NCBI GenBank assembly: GCA_037501455.1 | Contig: CM074860.1 | Coordinates: 38,016,501-38,080,500 of the forward strand | Source of the DNA: Lantana camara | Taxonomy: Eukaryota; Streptophyta; Magnoliopsida; Lamiales; Verbenaceae | Direction: 5' to 3' | DNA length: 64,000 nt | Notes under the pieces: generated by a model | Databases searched by the model: none | The model's input: the letters and a program-made list of their open reading frames with translations, nothing else | What the model was told of the DNA's origin: nothing | Program-made: the position numbers and the translations under genes | In this document: in pieces, positions 34,998 through 46,428 of the stretch | How the letters are laid out: each line of letters starts with the position of its first letter | Numbering within the stretch: position 1 is the stretch's first letter

Positions 34998-36317
34998 TTA
35001 CGTTCCCTTACAGCTATCTATTGAAACGGAGAGGTACATGAACAGCTTCTCACCCTCAACGGGTTTGGTCAGAAGTGGAGCGCTCGAAAGGTAAGCCTTC
35101 ATGTCCTGCAATGCCTTCTCACACTCCTCAGTCCAAGCGAAATTCTGAGTGTTACGTAGAATTTTGAAGAAAGGAAGGTTTCTGTCCGCCGAGCGCGAGA
35201 TAAATCTGTTCAAGGAAATGATTTTTCCTACCAGCACTTGCACTTCCCGGAGATTACGAGGGGATGGAATGTCCAAAATAGCCTTGATTTTTTCCGGATT
35301 GGCCTCAATTCCCCTCTGGCTGACCATGTAGCCCAAGAATTTTCCTCATTGCACTCCAAAAGTACATTTTGAAGGATTCAATTTCATCCCATATTGGCGT
35401 AAAATGGCGAAAGTGCGCTTGAGATCCTCCAAGTGCGAGCCCTGACGCTCGCTCTTAATAATCATATCATCAACATACACTTCCATGGATCTTCCAATTT
35501 CTCTCTCAAACATCCTGTTGACGAGGCGTTGATAAGTGTCTCCAGTGTTCTTGAGTCCAAAAGGCATGACTAAGAAGCAATACACCCCTAAGTGAACAAC
35601 AAATGAAGTTTTGGGGCGATCCTCTGGGGCCATAAAGACTTGATAGTACCCTTGGAAGGCGTCCATCATGCTCATGAGTTCACATCCGGCGGTCGAATCC
35701 ACCAATTGGTCTATCCGGGGCAATGGGTATGGATCCTTAGGGCAAGCCTTGTTAAGATCAGTAAAGTCATTGCACATGCGCTATTTGTTTGCGCTCTTGG
35801 GCACCAATACCACGTTACACAGCCACTCTAGGTACAAGATGGGCTCAATGTACTGGGCCTCTAGGAGCTTGTTAACTTCTTCCTCAATAACTTTTTTTCA
35901 AAAACCATGTACATCCCGTTTCTTCTGCTTTATGGGTTTAAACGAGGGATCCACATTGAGCCGGTGGACTATAACGCTCGGGTTAATCCCGGTAAGATCC
36001 GAGGCTTTCCATGCAAAGACATCAATGTTTTCTCTAAGGAAGTCTATCATCATGATCTGCGAGGGCCCAGAGAGGTTGGACCCAATCTGAGTAGTTTTGT
36101 CTTTGTTCCCTGGTTCTAGCTTAATAGTAAGGAATTTTTCTGTGGGCTCAACCCTCATTTCTGGGTGGGGGAGTTCAAGCGCTCTCTTTTTTCCCATCAA
36201 GCGTCCATCATTAAGGGGCTTGTCACCCTCACACTCATCCCCCTCAGAGGAGGATTCTCCTACTGTCCCTGGCGGACCATTTTCGAGGGAGTTCTTGGCG
36301 CTGAGATCTTTCTTTTA
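34998..36317 (-). pseudogene. Tat-2 reverse transcriptase, broken by stops
   Basis: Three open pieces share one frame: 35898-36200 (linker and FLRENIDVFAWKASD), 35346-35777 (fingers-palm with the YVDDM active site at 35463-35477 and MPFGLKN intact) and 34998-35336 (thumb and connection, [14 protein letters not shown]). They are separated by TGA at 35898, TAG at 35781-35783 (Trp in Tat-1) and TGA at 35346. An in-frame TAA at 36315-36317 separates it from gag-protease. The active-site residues survive, so decay is by scattered point changes. Confidence 0.92.
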
Positions 36318-39078
36318 GTTCTTTCTCTTGTTTATCTTGGCCCTTTTGCGCACGGGACCATCCTCATCTAAATTGGGGAAATCAACGGATTTCTTGGTGG
36401 ACCCAATTTGAAATGCTTTCTCAGTTTTAGGTTTTCTGAGGGAGAGCATGTAGCATTTCCAGGCTTCACGCACGTTGCACAAAACTTCTCCAACGCCCTC
36501 GGGGGTGGGGAACTTGATTTTCTGGTGGTAAGTGGAGATAATTGCTTTGAAATCCACGAGGGCCGGTCGCCCAATTATAATGTTATAGGGAATATCAATT
36601 TCCACCACTGCGTATGTGACCATGAGCGTTTTGCGCTGTGGGGCTCGGCCAAATGAAGTGGCCAAGCGAATCTGCCCGCGTGGGACGACCTCAGAACCTC
36701 CAAAGCTAATAAGGGCTGTTTTGAGAGGTTCGAGCAGGATGTTGGTAACATTCATCTTTTGGAACGTGGTGTAGGGCAAACCGTTAACAGAGCTTCCACT
36801 ATCCACTAACACCCTCTTTACAATGTGATTGTGAACATCTAAGCTAACCCCCATGGGGCAGTCAGAGGTTTCACTGATCCCATGGGGAGTTACAATATGT
36901 TCCAGACCACTATCAGCAAATCCTATTACATCATTCTCTTTCGAGCGCTGATCTTTTACCTTTTGGATAGCATAAACTGATTTGGACGCCGAGGGGCGTT
37001 GATCGTAGCTCCGTATATATCGGCGTCGGGAAGCGTTGGAATCCCCTCCTGAGGAACCTCCTGCTATTATGTTGATGACCGCAAAAGGGGTATTCTCTTG
37101 TTCTGGGGCCTTTCCTTTGCCTCGATGGCTACTCTCTGTGGGGCCTCGCCTCCGTGGGCTTCTAGAACGCGACGGGCTCCTCCTTCTCTCTCCGAAGTTC
37201 TCTTTGCAACGTTCATCATAACGCTCCAACATCCTAACAAATTCCTTCAGGTGGCCCCCGGTGATGAGCCTTTGAATTTCCACTTCCAGTTGGCGGAATT
37301 CATCTGTATCATGCCCCCTTTGCTTGTGGAAAGCACAGTACTTATTTGAGCGTCTCAAAGCCTCGGTTTCCCTTATCTTCGTGGACCTTTTGAAGAGCTT
37401 CTTGTCAGAGAGGTTATAAACTTCTGAATTTGGCCTAGTAAGGGGGATGTGCTCGAAACGACGAGGGGCAGGAGGAGATTTCTTGCGTTCTTTCCTGCTA
37501 ACGTCTTCTCGTCCCCGTTCTTGGTGACGCTCATGCCTTCCCGGACTGGGGTGTCGGGGCCCGTTAGTCCCGTACATATCTTCGAGCGTGAAGAACGGCT
37601 CAGCGACTTCCCTCAAGGCCATGAGGGTTCCTGGCCTTCTCTCCACGATGGCGTCGGCAAACTTCTTGCTCACGTATTGCTTGTGATCCACAGCCTTAAA
37701 GAGCACTGGGATCAAGAAATCCATGGAAGGCCTCTCCACTTGCAAGATTTCCTTGTTGAAACGAGCGAAGAATGAGCGAAGAGATTCATTCTTGCCTTGC
37801 ATTATATTGTAGAGGGCAGTGGGCGCTGTGACGGGGGCCTTCAAGGAGTTGAAGTGGTTTAAGAAAGCGTTAGCCAACTCTTCATACGAACGTATCGGGT
37901 GTGGCGGAAGCCGCTTATACCATTCCTGAGCCATTCCTACCAAGGAAGTGACAAGGACTTTGGCCCAGTAGTGGCTCGAATACTCGTATAAGTGCAATAA
38001 ATGTAAGAAATGATCCAGGTGTTCCGCTGGATCTGTTGTTCCATCATAACGGTTGACAGAAGTGGGGATTTTGGCCATTCCTGCTTGGGCCATCAAAACT
38101 TCTTCCACGAGAGGGGAGCCCCTCGCCAATGGGTGATATTCGTAAGTGCAAAAGTTCTCTTCCTGCTCTTTGCAGTGGCGGACCTGTGGCGGGCGATCCT
38201 TGTGACGAGCGTCTCTGTCATCGGCTCGTTCATCCCTGTTGTGGGAGATCTGAGACTGTGCTCGAGAGAGCTGTCCAACCATATCCTTTATCCCCTGTAG
38301 CTGGTCTTGCATAGCCGCAAGGAGGTTAGGATTTCCATCTCCTTCTTTGTCCCCGTACTTTGTGGCCCGAGAGGCTCTTTTGGAGGCATGAGAGTTTCCC
38401 TCATCTTCCACGCTGATTCTTTCCGTGGGTTCTCTGCCCCTGTCCGCATGGGGACGCTCGTTTCCACCCTGGTTGGGCATCTCTTTGGCGGGCGAGGGTG
38501 GTGGTTGAGCTCTCAGGACGGCCTGAGCCTCCCTAAGCGGGTATGTCTGCAATCCACCCAAAGGAGGAGCAGCTTGAGTGGCCTGCCCAGAGGGAAAATA
38601 CATGGAATGAAATTTCTCCCATGCACCCTGCGCCGCCTGAACCTCACACTGGGCGTAAAGAGCCCTTAGCTATTGAGGGGTCAAAGGGGGTAACTCCACC
38701 CCTTCAATCTCCCTGGGGATCACCACCGGGAGATAGATCTGGCCGGACATGGTAGGGCTGAATCTACGGCATCACGACAGTGGGGGTAAGTGTGTATCCT
38801 GGCTGTGGCATCATGTAGTGTTGCCCTCCCGGATTCGCATGAGTATGAATCCATTGATTATGGGGAAGTTGTGGGAGAGTGGGAAGGGAAGCACCTCCAA
38901 CGGTGCTAGAAACGGGTGGTGCTGGTGGCGCTGGTGGTGGAATCATAGGATATGTAGGTGGAGGCACCCCTCCGACCGGTGGTGCTCCATCAATGACGCC
39001 GGACGTAATGGTGGTGCTATTGGCATCACGGGGAAGATCCTCCCCTCCTCCCGCAGCTCCTGACCTTGTAGTTACGAT
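36318..39078 (-). pseudogene. Tat-2 gag and aspartic protease, long open stretch but no start
   Basis: From 38603 there are 762 open codons. A Pro-rich and charged N-part leads to the gag core at about residues 186-345 (YDGTTDPAEHLDHF, EWYKRLPP), a nucleocapsid-like motif at 423-436 (C423, H426, H431; the last Cys is Phe 436, Cys in Tat-1), an Arg/Ser-rich patch at 472-487, and the protease DSGS at 601-604 (36792-36803) with IIIGRP at about 675. The true N-terminus by comparison with Tat-1 is at 39076-39078, where the ATG is ATC. An in-frame TAG at 38764 and a shift between 38764 and 38603 follow. No frameshift separates gag from protease, as in Tat-1. Confidence 0.9.
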
Positions 39079-39144
39079 GGTTGAGAAGATACTGGGTGTT
39101 TGTTGTTCAACTAGCAGAAAGAGAGAAATGAGATGAGAGTTGGT

Positions 39145-39162
39145 TTCCCATAGACGGCGCCA
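39145..39162 (-). other. Tat-2 primer binding site
   Basis: Minus strand reads TGGCGCCGTCTATGGGAA, four bases after the 5' LTR (spacer TTTT). It differs from Tat-1 at two positions. The primer tRNA is not assigned. Confidence 0.78.
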
Positions 39163-39166
39163 AAAA

Positions 39167-39988
39167 TGATGGTTCTGAATATGGGGTATAGAGTCTAATC
39201 ACTTTAGAATTTGTTTAGGTGAGGAATCCAGTTGATGTTCGCCGGGAAAGATGGGGGTTCTACCTGCTAGGATAAACACAAAGACAAAGTCAGAAGGCCA
39301 CGCTGGGGGAACTGGGGGTGATTCCAAGTTTGGCTCTCTGATGCTCAAGTCAGATGAAGATCTGAAAGAGAGAATAAGCTAAGTATGGAGTTGCAGTAAT
39401 GGAGATTGCTTACAGTGGAGAAGATGAACTCGCATATTTATAGTTGAGGGTCAAGGACCCTTTGGTCATTTGCAACGTGTGGTCCTGGCCGAATGTTGCC
39501 CTAACACGTGGCTTTGCGAGAGATAAACCTAGGAGGAATCTTCTGGAAAAGCTGGTGGATGTTAGTGTTAGCTACAGTGGCAGGTGCGCGGGCATGTACG
39601 GGGTGTCATAGAGCCATTTTAGGGGGTTGGTGACGAGGGCTAAGAGCACGCTCGTGTCAACCAAGAGTCTTGGAGACCAAGGAATCCACTAGGGGATGAA
39701 GGCCAAGGATCATACGAAGAGGAGTGGAAACTTCCCTGAGGAAGAATGGCGCTCGAAGAGAGCTTCCTTGGCAAACGGGGGCTTAGTAATTACGAAGTGC
39801 GCTCGTTGGGGAGAGGCATTATTTGATCACGCAGGCATGTGGCAGAGACGGCACATGTCTTTGAGGAACCTTTACGCACATGGGGGCTTGGGCGCTCGTA
39901 TATAATTACTTTAGTCCAAGAGGACAGGTGTCGTTATCTCGAGTCGCCACGTGTCCAAACCTGGGACGAACGCATTTTGACCCCATCA
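39167..39988 (-). repeat. Tat-2 5' LTR
   Basis: 822 bp from TGATGGTTCTG to CCCCATCA, with the TATA box CTATAAATATG at 39433-39443 on the minus strand. The target duplication TATAT follows at 39989-39993. It contains a segment near 39640-39655 not found in the 3' LTR. Confidence 0.93.
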
Positions 39989-39993
39989 TATAT

Positions 39994-42900
39994 AATCGTC
40001 ATGGTTGTAGTTAAAGTGAATAAATGATTATAATTCTTTAATTTAAAAATAATAAGAATAGCAATTAAGAGGGATTTCCGAGGGAATTTCTATTTTCCCT
40101 CCGAATTCCCTCCAAATTCGAAATAAAATAAATTAAAAAAAGTGAAAAAAATCGTATTTTTAAAGATTCAATTTAATAACATAAAATTTTATTAATTAAT
40201 AAATTATATAAGAAAAAGTTGATGTTTTAGAAATATATAAAGGCGAAATTCGATTTTCATTTAAAAAAACACGAACATCTATATTGATATCGTTCAAAAT
40301 ACTAATCGGGAGTTTGATTAATACGTGTGTATAAGAAGCAATTATTAATTAAATAACTACCAATGGCTTACTCTTTTCACCAATAATACATATAATCATC
40401 ATGGTTGTAGTTAAAGTGATTAAATGATTATAATTCTTTAATTTAAAAATAATAAAAATGGAAAATTCCATGGGAATTTCCGTTTTCCATCAAAATTCCC
40501 TAAGAAGTCCCTCAGAATTTGACATAAAATAAATTAAAAAAGAGAAAAAAATCGTGCTTTTCAAAATTCAATTTAATAACAAAAAATTTTGTTAATTAAT
40601 AAATGAAATAAGAAAAACTTGAAGTTTTAGAAATATCTAAAGGTGAATTCGATTTTAATTTAAAAGAACACAAACATTTACATTGATATTGTTCAAAATA
40701 CTAATCGGAAGTTTGATTAATACATGTGAATTAGTTTACTCTTTTCACCAATAATACATATAATCGTCATGGTTGTAGTTAAAGTGAATAAATGATTACA
40801 ATTCTTTAATTTAAAAATATTAAGAATGGCAAATTCCGTGGGAATTCCGAGGGATTTCTGAGGGAATTTTTCCTAGGAATTTGACATAAAATAAATTTAA
40901 AAAAGAGAAAAAAATCGTGTTTTTAAAGATTTAATTTAATAACATAAAATTCCGTTAATTAAGAAATTAAATAAGAAAAACTTTATGTTTTAGAAATATA
41001 TAAAGGCGAAATTCGATTTTAATTTAAAAGAATACGAACATCTACATTAATATCGTTCAAAATACTAATCGGAAGTATGATTAATACGTGTGAATAAGAA
41101 GTAATTATTAATTAATTAACTACTACTAGCTTACTCTTTTTACCAATAACACATATAATCGTCGTGTTTGTAGTTAAAGTGATTAAATTATTATAATTTT
41201 TTAATTTAAAAATAATAAGAATGACCAATTCCAAGGGAATTCCGAGGGATTTTCCATTTTTCTTCCGAAATCCCTTAGAATTTGACATAAAATAAATTTA
41301 AAAAAGAGAAAAAAATCGTGTTTTCGAAGATTCAATTTAATAACATAAAATTTTGTTAATTAATAAATTAAATAAGAAAAAGTTGATGTTTTAGAAATAT
41401 ATAAAGGTGTAATTCGATTTTAATTTAAAAGAACACGAACATCTACATTGATATCGTTCAGAATACTAATCGTAAGTTTGATTAATACGTGTGTATAAGA
41501 AGTAATTATTAATTAAATAACTACTATTAGCTTGTTCTTTTCACCAATAACACATATAATCGTCATGTTTGTAGTTAAAGTGATTAAATTATTTAATTAT
41601 TTAATTTAAAAATAATAAGAATGGCAAATTGCACGGGAATTCCGAGGGATTTGCGAGGGAATTTCCATTTTTCCTCAAAAATCCCTTGGAATTTGACATA
41701 AAATAAATTAAAAAAAGAAAAAAAATCGTGTTTTTAACGATTCAATTTAATAACATAAAATTTTGTTAATAAATAAATTAAATAGGAAAAAGTTGATGTT
41801 TTAGAAATATATAAAGGCGTAATTCGATTTTAATTTAAAAGAACACGAATATCTACATTGATATCATTGAAAATACTAATCGGAAGTTTGGTTAATACAT
41901 GTGATAAGAAGAAATTATTAATTAAATAACTGCCAGTAGCTTACTATTTTCACCAATAATGCATATAATCGTCATGGGAGTAGTTAAAGTGAATAAATAA
42001 TTAAAATTCTTTAATTTAAAAATAATAAGAATGGCAAATTCTGAGAGAATTACGAGGGATTTTCGAGGGAATTTTTCCTCGGAATTTGACCTAAAATAAA
42101 TTTAAAAAAGAGAAAAAAATCGTGTTTTTAAAGATTTAATTTAATAACAAAAAATTCCGTTAATTAACAAATTAAATAAGAAAAACTTTATGTTTTGGAA
42201 ATATATAAAGGCGAAATTCGATTTTAATTTAAAAGAATACGAACATCTACATTAATATCGTTCAAAATACTAATCGGAAGTGTGATTCATACGTGTGAAT
42301 AAGAAGTAATTATTAATTAATTAACTACTATTAGCTTACTCTTTTTACCAATAACACATATAATCGTCGTGTTTGTAGTTAAAGTGATTAAATTATTATA
42401 ATTTTTTAATTTAAAAATAATACGAATGACAAATTCCAAGGGAATTCCGAGGGATTTTCCATTTTTCCTCCGAAATCCCTTAGAATTTGACATAAAATAA
42501 ATTTAAAAAAGAGAAAAAAATCGTGTTTTCAAAGATTCAACTTAATAACATAAAATTTTGTTAATTAATAAATTAAATAAGAAAAAGTTGATGTTTTAGA
42601 AATATATAAAGGTGCAATTCGATTTTAATTGAAAAGAACACGAACATCTACATTGATACCGTTCAGAATACTAATCGTAAGTTTGATTAATACGTATGTA
42701 TAAGAAGCAATTATTAACTAAATAACTACTATTAGCTTGCTCTTTTCACCAATAACACATATAATCGTCATGTTTGTAGTTAAAGTGATTAAATTATTTA
42801 ATTATTTAATTTAAAAATAATAAGAATGGCAAATTGCACGGGAATTCCGAGGGATTTGCGAGGGAATTTCCATTTTTCCTCAAAAATCCCTTGGAATTTG

Positions 42901-45900
42901 ACATAAAATAAATTAAAAAAAGAAAAAAAAATCGTGTTTTTAACGATTCAATTTAATAACATAAAATTTTGTTAATAAATAAATTAAATAGGAAAAAATT
43001 GATGTTTCAGAAATATATAAAGGCGTAATTCGATTTTAATTTAAAAGAACACGAATATCTACATTGATATCATTGAAAATACTAATCGGAAGTTTGGTTA
43101 TTACATGTGATAAGAAGAAATTATTAATTAAATAACTGCCAGTAGCTTACTATTTTCACCAATAATGCATATAATCGTCATGGGTGTAGTTAAAGTGAAT
43201 AAATGATTAAAATTCTTTAATTTAAAAATAATAAGAATGGCAAATTCTGAAAGAATTACGAGGGATTTCCGAGGGAATTTTTCCTCGGAATTTGACCTAA
43301 AATAAATTTAAAAAAGAGAAAAAAATCATGTTTTTAAAGATTTAATTTAATAACATAAAATTCCGTTAATTAACAAATTAAATAAGAAAAATTTTATGTT
43401 TTGGAAATATATAAAGGCGAAATTCGATTTTAATTTAAAAGAATACGAACATCTACATTAATATCGTTCAAAATACTAATCGGAAGTGTGATTAATACGT
43501 GCGAATAAGAAGTAATTATTAATTAATTAACTACTATTAGCTTACTCTTTTTACCAATAACACATATAATCGTCGTGTTTGTAGTTAAAGTGATTAAATT
43601 ATTATAATTTTTTAATTTAAAAATAATAAGAATGGCAAATTCTGAGAGAATTACGAGGGATTTTCGAGGGAATTTTTCCTCGGAATTTGACCTAAAATAA
43701 ATTTAAAAAAGAGAAAAAAATCGTGTTTTTAAAGATTTAATTTAATAACATAAAATTCCGTTAATTAACAAATTAAATAAGAAAAACTTTATGTTTTGGA
43801 AATATATAAAGGCGAAATTCGATTTTAATTTAAAAGAATACGAACATCTGCATTAATATCGTTCAAAATACTAATCGGAAGTGTGATTCATACGTGTGAA
43901 TAAGAAGTAATTATTAATTAATTAACTACTATTAGCTTACTCTTTTTACCAATAACACATATAATCGTCGTGTTTGTAGTTAAAGTGATTAAGTTATTAT
44001 AATTTTTTAATTTAAAAATAATACGAATGACAAATTCCAAGGGAATTCCGAGGGATTTTCCATTTTTCCTCCGAAATCCCTTAGAATTTGACATAAAATA
44101 AATTTAAAAAAGAGAAAAAAATCGTGTTTTCAAAGATTCAACTTAATAACATAAAATTTTGTTAATTAATAAATTAAATAAGAAAAAGTTGATGTTTTAG
44201 AAATATATAAAGGTGTAATTCGATTTTAATTGAAAAGAACACGAACATCTACATTGATATCGTTCAGAATACTAATCGTAAGTTTGATTAATACGTATGT
44301 ATAAGAAGCAATTATTAATTAAATACCTACTATTAGCTTGCTCTTTTCACCAATAACACATATAATCGTCATGTTTGTAGTTAAAGTGATTAAATTATTT
44401 AATTATTTAATTTAAAAATAATAAGAATGGCAAATTGCACGGGAATTCCGAGGGATTTGTGAGGGAATTTCCATTTTTCCTCGAAAATCCCTTGGAATTT
44501 GACATAAAATAAATTAAAAAAAGAAAAAAAAATCGTGTTTTTAACGATTCAATTTAATAACATAAAATTTTGTTAATAAATAAATTAAATAGGAAAAAGT
44601 TGATGTTTCAGAAATATATAAAGGCGTAATTCGATTTTAATTTAAAAGAACACGAATATCTACATTGATATCATTGAAAATACTAATCGGAAGTTTGGTT
44701 ATTACATGTGGTAAGAAGAAATTATTAATTAAATAACTGCCAGTAGCTTACTATTTTCACCAATAATGCATATAATCGTCATGGGAGTAGTTAAAGTGAT
44801 TAAATTATTATAATTTTTTAATTTAAAAATAATAAGAATGGCAAATTCTGAGAGAATTACGAGGGATTTTCGAGGGAATTTTTCCTCGGAATTTGACCTA
44901 AAATAAATTTAAAAAAGAGAAAAAAATGGTGTTTTTAAAGATTTAATTTAATAACATAAAATTCCGTTAATTAACAAATTAAATAAGAAAAACTTTATGT
45001 TTTGGAAATATATAAAGGCGAAATTCGATTTTAATTTAAAAGAATACGAACATCTGCATTAATATCGTTCAAAATACTAATCGGAAGTGTGATTCATACG
45101 TGTGAATAAGAAGTAATTATTAATTAATTAACTACTATTAGCTTACTCTTTTTACCAATAACACATATAATCGTCGTGTTTGTAGTTAAAGTGATTAAAT
45201 TATTATAATTTTTTAATTTAAAAATAATACGAATGACAAATTCCAAGGGAATTCTGATGGATTTTCCATTTTTCCTCCGAAATCCCTTAGAATTTGACAT
45301 AAAATAAATTTAAAAAAGAGAAAAAAATCGTGTTTTCAAAGATTCAACTTAATAACATAAAATTTTGTTAATTAATAAATTAAATAAGAAAAAGTTGATG
45401 TTTTAGAAATATATAAAGGTGTAATTCGATTTTAATTGAAAAGAACACGAACATCTACATTGATATCGTTCAGAATACTAATCGTAAGTTTGATTAATAC
45501 GTATGTATAAGAAGCAATTATTAATTAAATAACTACTATTAGCTTGCTCTTTTCACCAATAACACATATAATCGTCATGTTTGTAGTTAAAGTGATTAAA
45601 TTATTTAATTATTTAATTTAAAAATAATAAGAATGGCAAATTGCACGGGAATTCCGAGGGATTTGCGAGGGAATTTCCATTTTTCCTCGAAAATCCCTTG
45701 GAATTTGACATAAAATAAATTAAAAAAAGAAAAAAAAATCGTGTTTTTAACGATTCAATTTAATAACATAAAATTTTGTTAATAAATAAATTAAATAGGA
45801 AAAAGTTGATGTTTCAGAAATATATAAAGGCGTAATTCGATTTTAATTTAAAAGAACATGAATATCTACATTGATATCATTGAAAATACAAATCGGAAGT

Positions 45901-46428
45901 TTGGTTAATACATGTGTATAAGAAGAAATTATTAATTAAATAACTACCAGCAGCTTACTATTTTCTCCAATAATGCATATAATCGTCATGGGTGTAGATA
46001 AAGTGAATAAATGATTAAAATTCTTTAATTGAAAAATAATAAGAATGGCAAATTCTGAGGGAATTACGAGGGATTTCTGAGGGAATTTTTCCTCGGAATT
46101 TGACATAAAATAAATTTAAAAAAGAGTAAAACATCGTGTTTTTAAAGATTCAATTTAATAACATAAAATTCCATTAATTAACAAATTAAATAAGAAAACC
46201 TTTATGTTTTAGAAATATATAAAGGCGAAATTCGATTTTAATTTAAAAGAATACGAACATCTACATTAATATCGTTCAAAATACTATTCGGAAGTGTGAT
46301 TAATACGTGTGAATAAGAAGTAATTATTAATTAATTAACTACTATTAGTTTACTCTTTTTACCAATAACACATATAATCGTCGTGTTTGTGGTTAAACTG
46401 ATTAAATTAATATAATTTTTTAATTTAA
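39994..46428. repeat. Satellite block 3, switch to three-monomer repeat
   Basis: Reference points at 40230, 40630, 40993 and 41394 continue the F-D-A-B order of block 2 (spacings 400, 363 and 401). From 41394 the order becomes B, C, A, with C marked by GATGTTTCAG or GGCGTAATTC and GTTAATAAATAAATT. Points at 41804, 42198, 42599, 43010, 43404, 43799, 44200, 44611, 45005, 45406, 45817 and 46212 give 410, 394, 401, 411, 394, 395, 401, 411, 394, 401, 411 and 395. The three-monomer unit is 1206 bp. The pair 43404/43799 is two A-type monomers in a row, an irregularity expected from unequal exchange. The block ends TTTAA at 46424-46428, the LARD-B target. Confidence 0.95.

Larger units (their letters stand above)
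27626..39988 (-). mobile_element. Tat-2, Ty3/gypsy Tat-type LTR retrotransposon, decayed
   Basis: A complete 12,363-bp insertion with LTRs at 27626-28434 and 39167-39988. It is flanked by CATAT (27621-27625) and TATAT (39989-39993), a target duplication with one change; deleting the element and one copy restores the satellite. The sense strand is minus. Order and content match Tat-1, including the second RNase H and the antisense gene, but the LTRs are clearly different, so this is a separate family member. Gag and protease remain in one 762-codon open stretch, while reverse transcriptase, RNase H and integrase are split. Confidence 0.95.
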
